DNA from: G963691885 sp963691885
Lineage (GTDB): Bacteria; Pseudomonadota; Alphaproteobacteria; UBA8366; Aestuariispiraceae
NCBI GenBank assembly: GCA_963691885.1
Contig: OY829843.1
Location: 1,736,001-1,800,000, forward strand
Reading direction: 5' to 3'
DNA: 64,000 nt
This document shows positions 37,355-45,424 of this stretch, one piece after another. Both the position numbers and the translations under genes were made by a program. Each line of letters starts with the position of its first letter. The stretch's first letter is position 1. Under the pieces are notes generated by a model. The model was not told the DNA's origin and did no database searches. It worked only from the letters and a program-made list of their open reading frames with translations.

Positions 37355-37410
37355 AAGTCACTTTCCCCAATTGCTGTCGGGACTTGCCCGAACCCACCAC
37401 AAACTTGTCG

Positions 37411-37439
37411 ATAAATTACATGAAAACTCGATAATTTAT
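37411..37439. promoter_or_regulatory. Inverted repeat upstream of degenerate EAL gene
   Basis: Perfect 8-base arms ATAAATTA and TAATTTAT separated by 13 bases, about 57 bases before the TTG start of the EAL-type gene. No T-tract follows, so it is more like a protein-binding site or promoter-associated palindrome than a terminator. Confidence 0.4.
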
Positions 37440-37566
37440 GTCATGAAGTTTAACGTACGACAAATCAAGCACTGAATACAGTTCTTATGGTGTCACACAC
37501 GTAAATTCGGGCAAATGCGGCTCTTTTGGACGTTATTGAGGGTGAAAACGACCTGAAATTCAAAGA

Positions 37567-38217
37567 TCAGCCGCGATGCAGCCACCAGGCGGACTCGTTG
37601 ATCGAGTATATTGCTTTGTAATGCTTAACCCGGTTGGCTTCGATGACTTTTGAAATCTGATTGTCGAGCATCAGGACCTTGCCGTCCAAATTAACAAGCA
37701 AAACGGCATGCCCGACCTTCAGGTTCTGATCTTCCAGAACCAGAATCCTCATTTTGTCTTTGGGAAATCCAAGATGCAGAAGGGACATGTATTTGACGAT
37801 TGCATAGTCCTCGCAATCCCCGTTTCTGGCCATGAATTGTTTGGGTGTCGCCCAAAAGTCTTTAACGCCGTAATTTACCGGATCCAGCTCATAGGCCCAT
37901 TTATTGACATAGGTGTTCACCAGGTTCAGCTGCTCAGCCGGGGGCTGGTTGGCGATTTTCTTGAGAAAAATCCGCCAGCGGGCCATGTGACACTGGTTTG
38001 TAGGTGTCACTTTGCAGGCCTGAAGCTCAGAAGGGGCCTCGGTGCTGTACCGCTCCAGCGTGCCAGTCCACTTTTTAAACTTGGTCAGTTTTTTGGATTG
38101 AATCTCATTCGTTCCAAAAACATTCCAGCCAGCGGCCTGGGCCGTCCCTGGCAGGATGCTGAGTGCGATCAGCAGCGCGAATGCGAGCAAAATAAATGGG
38201 TTAGAACGTTCTGTCAT
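37567..38217 (-). CDS. LapG-like bacterial transglutaminase-like cysteine protease (BTLCP)
   Basis: 216 residues with a signal peptide (LLAFALLIALSILPGTAQAA) and one BTLCP/DUF920 domain. The catalytic triad is visible as Cys135 (ARNGDCEDYAIVKY), His170 (KVGHAVLLV) and Asp185 (VLMLDNQ). Acidic residues flanking the cysteine (Asp134, Glu136) match the calcium site of LapG. LapG-type proteases are periplasmic and cut RTX-type adhesins near the N-terminus to release cells from surfaces; LapD controls them in response to c-di-GMP. No LapD or HlyD neighbour is present; instead a divergent sensor with a degenerate HD-GYP domain starts 83 bases away. ATG 38217 has GAAGG upstream. Confidence 0.88.
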   Translation of the reverse strand: MTERSNPFILLAFALLIALSILPGTAQAAGWNVFGTNEIQSKKLTKFKKWTGTLERYSTEAPSELQACKVTPTNQCHMARWRIFLKKIANQPPAEQLNLVNTYVNKWAYELDPVNYGVKDFWATPKQFMARNGDCEDYAIVKYMSLLHLGFPKDKMRILVLEDQNLKVGHAVLLVNLDGKVLMLDNQISKVIEANRVKHYKAIYSINESAWWLHRG

Positions 38218-38300
38218 TGGGCCTTCTGGTCTCTAAATCAGGTTCAGTAAAAAAGAATGCCTGAATAGAAGTAAACAATTAATGTATAGAATGATAAATA

Positions 38301-40508
38301 ATGGCTATCGACAATCGTTCCGGAGTTCCGACCTTGAGTGACGCCAATGCTTCCCCAGAAAATGAGCCGCGCAAGAGTTCGGCGCTCAAGAATATTGAAA
38401 CGGTAAATTCAAAGTCGACAACGGCGAAAATGGCCATAACGGCTGGCGCTATTCTGGTCGCAGCCGTCATTGCCGGCGTTGCTGTCTTTCAATTCATTTC
38501 CTCGGAACGGGATAGGGAAATGCAGCGCTGGCAGGTTCGCCTGGGCATCATTGCCGATAGCCGATTTGCCGATATTGATGGCTGGCTGACAGATCAGTTG
38601 AGTGAGATGCAGGGCCTTGCCGTCAATGAATCGCTCCAACTTTACATGACCCTGCTATACGACCCGGAGGACAAGGAATCCGCGTCGTCTTCCGCCGAGG
38701 TGGAATACCTGGCCAATCTGCTGACAGTCGTTGCAGACCGTACGGGGTTCACGGCCACGGTAGGCGGGCCAGCGGTGGCTGCAAATGTGAACCGCGTGGG
38801 GACCGCTGGAATTGCCTTGCTGGACCAGGATGGCGACCTAGTCGTGACCTCGCCCGGGACCCCGCCAATTGATGGTCGCCTGCGGGTGTTTTTTGAAGAG
38901 ACGCCAAAAGGCGCGCCCGCCGTATCCGATATTTTTATCGGCGGTGGTGGAAAGCCAAGCATCGCTTTTCTTGCGCCCGTTTATGCCCTGCAGGCGGATG
39001 AAGATGCGTCATCGCATATTTCAACGATAATCGGTGTGAAGGAACTCGATGACAGTTTTTATGACCTCCTTTCCCAACCCGGGAATGTCGACCAAACATC
39101 GGAAACAATTCTTGTTCGAATGGATGGTGCAACCGTGGACTACCTGACAGGTCTTCGGGACGGGACAGAGCCTTTGAAGCTGAAACTGGCGGAAGATACG
39201 CCGGAACTGGCCTCTGCCTGGGCGGCAAGAACGCCGGGTGGATTTGCCCTGAAACGGGACTATTCCGGGGCTGAGGTGCTGGCCGTCTCCCGCGCATTCA
39301 CGCAGGTTCCCTGGACCCTGATTTACAAAATTGATCGGGCCGAGGCGCTGGCGGAGGCCGAGGGACGCCTGCAACAGATGGTGATCGCCTTTGTATTGAT
39401 CATTGTCATGGTTCTGATCGGGGGTGTCGCGCTTTGGTATTACGGCACGTCCCGGCGGGCACAGACGGCAGCCACGAAATTTGAGCGACTGGCCACGCAG
39501 TTTGAAGCACAACGAAATTTCATGCATCTGGTGACGGATTCCCAGCCCAACGTGATCGCGATCATCGACGACAAAGGCCACTATCGCTGGTTCAATGACA
39601 AGGCTGTTGAGCAGGCGCGTATGGGGCGCAAGGACCTGTTTGACAAACATGTCACTACAGTGCTCGGTCCCAACGAAGGTAAAAAGATCGATAAATGGGT
39701 TCAGGACTGCATAGAAACCAAAGAGCGTCGAACCTATACCCATGAAATGGAACTTGGCGGAGAAGGCCGTCGGATTTATCGCTCTGACCTGACTTTCATG
39801 GCGGGGCGCGGTGACTATCCGCCGGGTGCCCTCATCGTCAGTCAGGACATCACGGAGAGCGTGCGAGAGCGTGAAAAACGCGAAGAGGTGATGCGCCAGC
39901 TTGTTAACACGCTGGTCTCGGTCGTTGATCAGCGCGATCCGTTCAGCGCCAACCATTCGGTTCGTGTCGGTATGGTCGCCCGCGCTATTGCGCAGGAAAT
40001 GGAGCAGGAAAGCCTTCTGGTTGAAACTGCGGGGGTTGCGGGCAGCCTGATGAACCTTGGCAAGATTACGGTGCCTTCTGATGTATTGACCAAGGAGGGC
40101 AAACTGACGGACGAAGAATTTGCGATGATCCGCGATTCGGTTCTGGTCAGTGCCAAACTCGTTGAGAATGTGGATTTTGAGGGCCCGGTCGCCGATACAC
40201 TGGCCCAGATGCTCGAAAACTATGATGGAACCGGGGTGCCAAATCAGCTTCAGGGCGAGGATATTGCCATCACTTCGCGGATTGTTTCGGCGGCAAACGC
40301 CTTTGTTGGCATGGTTTCGGCCCGTGCTTGGCGCGATGGGATGAGTTTTGACGCGGCGATTGATATCCTTCTGCAGGAGGGTAACAAGAAATTTGACCGC
40401 CGGGTTGTGGTCGCACTGGCAAACCGCCTCGACAATCATGGTGGGCGGGATGAATGGCGCCATTTTGGTGAGCGCCCGGCCGCGATCGCAAATGACGAGA
40501 CGGCTTGA
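38301..40508 (+). CDS. Membrane sensor: periplasmic Cache-like domain, PAS, degenerate HD-GYP
   Basis: 735 residues. Order: cytoplasmic lead (1-40), membrane helix (about 45-68, ITAGAILVAAVIAGVAVFQF), large periplasmic Cache-like sensor (70-350), second helix (about 358-382, IAFVLIIVMVLIGGVALWYY), PAS domain (about 405-520, SQPNVIAIIDDKGHYRWFND), short coiled segment and HD-GYP-like domain (535-720). The first histidine remains (FSANHSVRVGMVARAIA), but HDIGK has become MNLGK, the HHE-DG-GYP region reads LENYDGTGVP, and the AD pair reads AN. Metal binding and c-di-GMP hydrolysis are therefore unlikely, and a binding or signalling role is inferred. It is divergent from the LapG-like protease. 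hldE follows in the same direction 33 bases later. Confidence 0.82.
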   Translation: MAIDNRSGVPTLSDANASPENEPRKSSALKNIETVNSKSTTAKMAITAGAILVAAVIAGVAVFQFISSERDREMQRWQVRLGIIADSRFADIDGWLTDQLSEMQGLAVNESLQLYMTLLYDPEDKESASSSAEVEYLANLLTVVADRTGFTATVGGPAVAANVNRVGTAGIALLDQDGDLVVTSPGTPPIDGRLRVFFEETPKGAPAVSDIFIGGGGKPSIAFLAPVYALQADEDASSHISTIIGVKELDDSFYDLLSQPGNVDQTSETILVRMDGATVDYLTGLRDGTEPLKLKLAEDTPELASAWAARTPGGFALKRDYSGAEVLAVSRAFTQVPWTLIYKIDRAEALAEAEGRLQQMVIAFVLIIVMVLIGGVALWYYGTSRRAQTAATKFERLATQFEAQRNFMHLVTDSQPNVIAIIDDKGHYRWFNDKAVEQARMGRKDLFDKHVTTVLGPNEGKKIDKWVQDCIETKERRTYTHEMELGGEGRRIYRSDLTFMAGRGDYPPGALIVSQDITESVREREKREEVMRQLVNTLVSVVDQRDPFSANHSVRVGMVARAIAQEMEQESLLVETAGVAGSLMNLGKITVPSDVLTKEGKLTDEEFAMIRDSVLVSAKLVENVDFEGPVADTLAQMLENYDGTGVPNQLQGEDIAITSRIVSAANAFVGMVSARAWRDGMSFDAAIDILLQEGNKKFDRRVVVALANRLDNHGGRDEWRHFGERPAAIANDETA

Positions 40509-40541
40509 ACCGGGAAGCGGCTTAGCGTAATCCCTTTGGGT

Positions 40542-42026
40542 ATGAAAAAAGACCCTGATGATCGGCCCTTGAGTGATTTTGATTTAACCGCCGCGCTTTC
40601 CCGCTTTCACGGCGCGCGGGTGGCCGTGATTGGCGACCTGATGCTCGACCGGTTCGTTCATGGCACGGTAAACCGGATCTCTCCTGAGGCCCCGATTCCG
40701 ATCCTCTCCGTCCAGACGGAGGAGGTCGCGCCAGGCGGTTCCGGTAATGTCGTGCGAAATCTTGCATCACTCGGTGTCTCAACATCGCTGGTCGCGCAGG
40801 TCGGGTATGACGCCGCCGCCGGTCAATTGCGCGAGGTGCTGGCAGATGAACCCGGTGTCGATCTCTCGCTTGTTGAAACCAACTCCCGGCCGACCTCTGT
40901 AAAAACCCGCTTTATTGCCGGTGTGCAGCAATTGTTGCGCACAGATGAGGAAGCGCTTGGTGGGTTCGCAGGTAAGGATGAGGGCGCGGTTTTGGAGCAT
41001 GTGCCCGAAGCGATCAAGGCTGCTGGAGCGGTCATCATTTCCGATTATGGCAAAGGCCTTGTCAGCGACGCGGTGATCGCGGCCATTCTGTCGGAGGCGC
41101 AAAGCGCAGGCATCCCTGTGCTGGTGGATCCCAAAGGGTCTGACTTTTCAAAATATCGGGGGGCGAGCCTGTTGACCCCAAACCGGGCGGAACTGGCGCT
41201 GGCGTCTTCCATGCCTGTTTCGACGGATGCAGAAATCGTTGATGCTTGTCGGGCGATCATTACACAATGCGGGGTGAAAGCCATTTTGGCGACACGCAGT
41301 GAACAGGGCATGTCCCTTGTTACAGCGGAACATGTTTTTCACATCGCTTCGGAAGCACGTGAGGTCTATGACGTAGTCGGCGCGGGCGACACGGTTGTTG
41401 CCGTTATGGCAGCTGGCCTGGCCGCCGGTCTGCCGGATCGGGACGCGGCATGGATCGCGAATCTGGCCGGCGGTGTTGTCGTCGCTAAATCGGGAACGGC
41501 CGTTGTTTATCCCGATGAGCTTGTCACGGCTGATCAGGAAACGGCCTGGCTCAAAGGCGAGCGTAAGGTCAGCACCCTTAAAGGGGCGCAAGACTTGGTC
41601 GCGCGGTGGCGTAAGGAAGGCCGTTCCATTGGCTTTACCAATGGGTGTTTCGACCTTTTGCACCCGGGACATATCCATCTGATCAATCAGGCGCGCTCAC
41701 AATGCGACAGGCTGATAGTCGGACTGAACAGCGATGCCTCTGTATCCGGCCTTAAAGGACCAAACCGTCCTGTTCAGAACGAAGACGGCCGGGCAGCCGT
41801 TTTGGCGTCACTCGCCAGTGTTGATGCAGTCGTCGTTTTCGAAGAAGAGACACCGGTCAATCTGATCAAGGGGCTTCGACCCGACGTCCTCGTCAAGGGC
41901 AAGGATTATACCGTAGAGACGGTGGTTGGAAATGAGCTGGTCGGTGAATGGGGCGGTCGTGTTTTTCTTGCCGATCTCCTGGATGGGCACTCGACGACGA
42001 ATACGGTGCAGCGCTTAAAGAGATAA
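40542..42026 (+). CDS. hldE: Bifunctional heptose-7-phosphate kinase / heptose-1-phosphate adenylyltransferase HldE
   Basis: 494-residue enzyme supplying ADP-heptose for lipopolysaccharide core. The N-terminal PfkB/ribokinase-type kinase (about 1-330) has GDLMLDRFVHGTVNRISPEA, GGSGNVVRNLASLG and the phosphoryl-acceptor loop GAGDTVVAVMAAGLAAG. The C-terminal nucleotidyltransferase (about 355-490) has TNGCFDLLHPGHIHLI (HxGH motif) and VLVKGKDYTVETVVG. The start could be TTG 40536 or ATG 40542; ATG is used. The NnrU/ICMT-like gene follows after 15 bases, so the two are probably co-transcribed. The organism thus makes a heptose-containing LPS. Confidence 0.96.
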   Translation: MKKDPDDRPLSDFDLTAALSRFHGARVAVIGDLMLDRFVHGTVNRISPEAPIPILSVQTEEVAPGGSGNVVRNLASLGVSTSLVAQVGYDAAAGQLREVLADEPGVDLSLVETNSRPTSVKTRFIAGVQQLLRTDEEALGGFAGKDEGAVLEHVPEAIKAAGAVIISDYGKGLVSDAVIAAILSEAQSAGIPVLVDPKGSDFSKYRGASLLTPNRAELALASSMPVSTDAEIVDACRAIITQCGVKAILATRSEQGMSLVTAEHVFHIASEAREVYDVVGAGDTVVAVMAAGLAAGLPDRDAAWIANLAGGVVVAKSGTAVVYPDELVTADQETAWLKGERKVSTLKGAQDLVARWRKEGRSIGFTNGCFDLLHPGHIHLINQARSQCDRLIVGLNSDASVSGLKGPNRPVQNEDGRAAVLASLASVDAVVVFEEETPVNLIKGLRPDVLVKGKDYTVETVVGNELVGEWGGRVFLADLLDGHSTTNTVQRLKR

Positions 42027-42041
42027 GACACAAGGCATGCC

Positions 42042-42632
42042 ATGACAGTTTTTGATCATCTGGTTTATGCCCTTCTTTGGGCGAGTTTTGGTCTTGTGCA
42101 TTCTTTACTGGCTAGGCCTGACATTGCGGCACCCTTGCACGCGGTCTTCAAGAATTACTACCGCCTCGTTTATAATGGTTTTGCGGTCATTCATTTCGCT
42201 GCTGTTTTCTGGATTGGCGAACAGATCCTGGGTACGGGTTCAGAATTGATTGTCGCGGCACCCTGGTCGGATTGGCGGTGGGGTGGGTTTGGGGCGGGCA
42301 TTGTTCTTCTGCTCGTTGCGTTCTCCAAATATGACAGCGGGCGGTTTTTGGGCCTGACCCAAATACGAAACCCGGCTGCCAGTGATGATGAATCCCTCGT
42401 GATTGAGGGCTTGCAGCGCTACATGCGACATCCGCTCTACACAGCGGCAATCCTCATTCTGTGGTGTCGGGCGGGGACAGAGGTTGAATTCGCAACGGCT
42501 CTTTGGGCGACTTTGTATTTCTGGATTGGATCGAGATATGAAGAACGCGCGCTGCGCAGGCGATTCGGCCAGGCTTATGAAGACTATGCGAAGGGGGTGC
42601 CGGCGTTTGTCCCCTGGCGGATATTTGGCTGA
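42042..42632 (+). CDS. NnrU/isoprenylcysteine methyltransferase-like membrane protein
   Basis: 196-residue polytopic membrane protein. The C-terminal half matches the phospholipid/isoprenylcysteine carboxyl methyltransferase pattern: VIEGLQRYMRHPLYTAAILI, then EERALRRRFGQAYEDYAKGV-PAFVPW. In this superfamily the RHPxY and EE motifs bind S-adenosylmethionine and substrate, and both are present. The N-terminal half has helices similar to NnrU (LLWASFGLVHSLLARPDIAA). The substrate is unknown. Directly downstream of hldE, 15 bases apart, with AAGG as ribosome site. Confidence 0.78.
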   Translation: MTVFDHLVYALLWASFGLVHSLLARPDIAAPLHAVFKNYYRLVYNGFAVIHFAAVFWIGEQILGTGSELIVAAPWSDWRWGGFGAGIVLLLVAFSKYDSGRFLGLTQIRNPAASDDESLVIEGLQRYMRHPLYTAAILILWCRAGTEVEFATALWATLYFWIGSRYEERALRRRFGQAYEDYAKGVPAFVPWRIFG

Positions 42633-42637
42633 CCTTG

Positions 42638-43087
42638 TCAGAGGACCCCGTCTATTACCGGTTTTATAAGGCGTGATGACGCCTGCCGTGCGAAACGCAG
42701 CGTCAGCGCCTTGCGGCGCGCCGGGTTCATGGTGCCCTCTGTGGCAGGGGACAGTATGGCCGCCCCATAGGCATCTGCCTTAATAATGCCATGGTCGCCT
42801 GGCAAAAGTTCCTGTGGAAAGTCGACCGGTACGGCGAAGTAGAATGCATCGCAGAAGGGCAGGTATTCCTGCCATTTTTGATCGCCTCTGAAATCGCCGG
42901 TGCTGACCTTGACCTCAACAATTGTGACTTTGCCGGCTTTGTCCAGGGCGATTACATCGACACGCCGATTATTGATCAGGGTGAGCTCGGTTAAAGGTGC
43001 CTGGCTCATATCGGTTAACAGGCGGCAAACACCCCGTGTGACAAGGATTGTTTTCTCAGGGTCGGTTAGGTCTTCAGGCATATCCAT
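42638..43087 (-). CDS. MmcB family DNA repair protein
   Basis: 149-residue protein of the MmcB (DUF2321-like) family, a PD-(D/E)XK-type nuclease-fold protein linked to mitomycin C resistance in Caulobacter. Conserved elements: VTRGVCRLLTDMSQAPLTEL, NNRRVDVIALDKAGKVTIVE with the catalytic-type D-x(n)-ExK (DVIAL..IVEVKVS) and KWQEYLPFCDAFYFAVPVDF. It is convergent with the methyltransferase-like gene and the only gene of its direction here. Confidence 0.88.
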   Translation of the reverse strand: MDMPEDLTDPEKTILVTRGVCRLLTDMSQAPLTELTLINNRRVDVIALDKAGKVTIVEVKVSTGDFRGDQKWQEYLPFCDAFYFAVPVDFPQELLPGDHGIIKADAYGAAILSPATEGTMNPARRKALTLRFARQASSRLIKPVIDGVL

Positions 43088-43187
43088 AGTGCGACAAGTA
43101 TAGGCGTCGATTCTCTTTTGTTATACAGGCCAAGCCGGATAAGGTGGCTTGGGTGGGATCCAAAGAAACCTCGTCAAAGGATTTAAA

Positions 43188-44033
43188 ATGAAAAAACTCA
43201 TGATCGGACTTGTGGTGATCCTGGTGGTGATTGCCGGGGGCGTCTTTTTCCTGTTCAGTAATTTGAACAGCCTGATTCAGACCGCCGTGGAAGAGGCGGG
43301 GACACGGGCGACAGGCGTTCCGGTCACGCTGGCCAAAGTCGACATTGATGTCACCGGTGGGTCTGGCGCGATGGGCGGCCTGAATGTCGCAAACCCCGCG
43401 GGCTATGGCACGGATTACGTTTTTAATCTTGGTGAAATCAAGGTGACGCTGGACGTGGAAAGCGTGACCTCCAACCCCGTAATCATCAAGGAAGTCATTG
43501 TGACTGCGCCAAAGGTGATTTACGAGCTGGGCGATGGCGGATCCAATGTGGATGTGATCAAGAATAATGTTGATCGGTTCCAGCAATCCCTCACAGGCGG
43601 CAGCAGCGGCGGGTCCAGCGGCGCGTCGGAAGGAGAGGCGACCAAGGTCATCATCAATGATCTTTATGTCAGAGGGACAGAAGTCAGTGTCAGCGCACCT
43701 TTCCTGGCCGGCGAAAAGCTTGGAACCGGTGTGCCCGATATTCATTTGAAAGATATCGGCAAGGATGATGGCGGCAAAATCCCGGCGGAGGTTGCCAGCC
43801 AGATTATTGATTCCATTCTGGCCCAGGTGAATACGGCGGTTGGTTCGCTCAACCTTGATGGTCTTCAGGACGCGGCAAAAGCGGCGGCAGAAGGGGCGGT
43901 GAAAGCCGTTGAAGGGGCCGCAGGAGAGGCCACAAAGGCGCTTGAGGATGCAGGTGTCAGTGGTGCCGGTGATGCTGTCAAAGACGCAACCGAAGGGGCG
44001 GGTGACGCGATCAAGGGGCTGCTCGGTAACTGA
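43188..44033 (+). CDS. AsmA-like envelope protein with apolipoprotein-like C-terminus
   Basis: 281 residues. An N-terminal membrane anchor (MIGLVVILVVIAGGVFFLFS) is followed by a beta-rich domain (about 30-210) resembling the start of AsmA/DUF748 proteins (LNVANPAGYGTDYVFNLGEI, VTLDVESVTSNPVIIKEVIV), a Gly/Ser linker (GGSSGGSSGASEGE) and then an Ala/Glu/Lys-rich amphipathic helical tail with 11-residue-like periodicity (AAKAAAEGAVKAVEGAAGEA). The function is unknown. AsmA relatives span or face the periplasm and affect lipid transport. The start is ATG 43188 with AAGGA upstream; the frame is open further upstream without support. It ends before a strong terminator. Confidence 0.72.
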   Translation: MKKLMIGLVVILVVIAGGVFFLFSNLNSLIQTAVEEAGTRATGVPVTLAKVDIDVTGGSGAMGGLNVANPAGYGTDYVFNLGEIKVTLDVESVTSNPVIIKEVIVTAPKVIYELGDGGSNVDVIKNNVDRFQQSLTGGSSGGSSGASEGEATKVIINDLYVRGTEVSVSAPFLAGEKLGTGVPDIHLKDIGKDDGGKIPAEVASQIIDSILAQVNTAVGSLNLDGLQDAAKAAAEGAVKAVEGAAGEATKALEDAGVSGAGDAVKDATEGAGDAIKGLLGN

Positions 44034-44058
44034 TTACGCCCTCAAACATTTAAACAGA

Positions 44059-44092
44059 AAAAGCCCGCTCATATCATTGAGCGGGCTTTTTT
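44059..44092. terminator. Rho-independent terminator, probably bidirectional
   Basis: 13-base stem (AAAAGCCCGCTCA pairing with TGAGCGGGCTTTT), six-base loop, T-run on the plus side and A-run on the minus side. It sits between the convergent AsmA-like gene (stop 44033) and the threonine-synthase-like gene (stop 44114), so it can serve both. Confidence 0.93.
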
Positions 44093-44113
44093 GTGAACTA
44101 TGGTCCTGCCGGT

Positions 44114-45346
44114 TCAGGTGAACTGGCTGTAATCAATCGGCTGGTTGCGATCGAGGAAACGGTCGACCTTTGGCATCGGATATTTCAGGCCGGTCGCACA
44201 ATTATACAGGACGGCTGTTTCATTCTTGTCGATGCGTCCATCACTCAACCCCTGCAGATACGCGGCATAGGTCGCACCGCCTTCCGGACACATCAGGAAA
44301 CCTTCGTCCTTTGCGACCTCTGCAACAGCTTCTTCGATCTGCTGATCATCAACAGCAATGGCGAAGCCGCCAGATTCACGCACCGCCCGCAGGATCAGGA
44401 AATCCCCGACGGCTACAGGCACGCGGATCCCGGCTGCATAGGTGTGCGCGCCTTCCCAAAGCGGTGCGTGTTCTTCACCATCGTCATAGGCTTTCACAAT
44501 CGGGGCACAACCGGTTGCCTGAACCGCGACCATGCGGGGCATTTTTCCGGTCAGCCACCCCATTTCCTTCAATTCTGCAAAGGCTTTCCACATGCCGATC
44601 AAGCCCGTGCCACCGCCGGTCGGATACATGATGACATCCGGGAGTTTCCAACCCATCTGCTCGGCCAGTTCCAGGCCCATGGTTTTCTTGCCCTCAATCC
44701 GATAAGGCTCTTTCAACGTGCTGACATCGAACCAGCCTACGGATTCTTTGCCTTCGCCAACAATCTTGCCGCAATCATTGATCAGCCCGTTAACGCGATA
44801 GACGGTTGCGCCCTGAAGTTCGATTTCAGAGACATTCACTTCGGGCGTGTCTTCGGGACAGAAAATGGTGGTTTTCATGCCTGCGTGACTGGCATAGGCC
44901 GCCATGGCTGCGCCAGCATTGCCGTTTGTCGGCATGGCCAGATGGTTCAAACCCAGTTCTTTGGCCATGGAAACAGCAAGGGCGAGGCCGCGGGCCTTGA
45001 AGCTGCCAGTCGGCAACCGGCCTTCATCTTTCACAATGATGGTGCCGCCCCGCTTTGCCGACAGGCGTGGCAGAGGCACAAGCGGGGTCATCACTTCCCC
45101 CAGCGCAACCACGTTCTTTGTTTTGCGAACGGGCAGCATTTCCCTGTATCGCCAGAACCCGCCAGTTCGTTTTGCCAGGTCTTCCTTGGTCAGGGAATTG
45201 GCAATCCCCTGCAGGTCATATCGCACAATAAGGGGGCGTCCGACCTCTGACAGGCCATGGATCTGGTCTGCTTCATACCGTTTGCCGGTCATCGAGCATT
45301 CAAGATGGGTAACGAAGGTCGGAAATTCTGTATCTGATGATGTCAT
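44114..45346 (-). CDS. Threonine synthase-like PLP-dependent enzyme
   Basis: 410-residue fold-type II PLP enzyme. The pyridoxal lysine lies in LPTGSFKARGLALAV, the substrate loop is PTNGNAGAAMAAYASHAG and the phosphate-binding glycine loop is YPTGGGTGLIGMWKA. The N-terminal segment (THLECSMTGKRYEADQIHGL) is like that of the shorter, plant/archaeal-type threonine synthases. Threonine synthase (O-phosphohomoserine to threonine) is the best name, but relatives acting on other beta/gamma-substituted amino acids exist, so no symbol is given. ATG 45346 has a textbook GGAGGA site; the longer open frame to 45412 is not needed. Confidence 0.85.
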   Translation of the reverse strand: MTSSDTEFPTFVTHLECSMTGKRYEADQIHGLSEVGRPLIVRYDLQGIANSLTKEDLAKRTGGFWRYREMLPVRKTKNVVALGEVMTPLVPLPRLSAKRGGTIIVKDEGRLPTGSFKARGLALAVSMAKELGLNHLAMPTNGNAGAAMAAYASHAGMKTTIFCPEDTPEVNVSEIELQGATVYRVNGLINDCGKIVGEGKESVGWFDVSTLKEPYRIEGKKTMGLELAEQMGWKLPDVIMYPTGGGTGLIGMWKAFAELKEMGWLTGKMPRMVAVQATGCAPIVKAYDDGEEHAPLWEGAHTYAAGIRVPVAVGDFLILRAVRESGGFAIAVDDQQIEEAVAEVAKDEGFLMCPEGGATYAAYLQGLSDGRIDKNETAVLYNCATGLKYPMPKVDRFLDRNQPIDYSQFT

Positions 45347-45424
45347 GTAGGTTCCTCCAATGCGTCGTGGAGAATAGACGCCGGGAGAAATTGAGCAACC
45401 GAATTGCTCCATCTGAAATCAGAT

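Noticed and set aside
39021..40463. 480-codon minus-strand frame opposite the HD-GYP sensor
   Set aside because: It is a shadow of the sensor gene, rich in His/Arg/Asn as reverse-complement frames usually are, and without family motifs.
44093..45250. Long plus-strand frame (385 codons) opposite the threonine synthase-like gene
   Set aside because: The minus strand carries a clear PLP enzyme with a strong ribosome site; the plus frame is composition-driven and has no recognisable motif.
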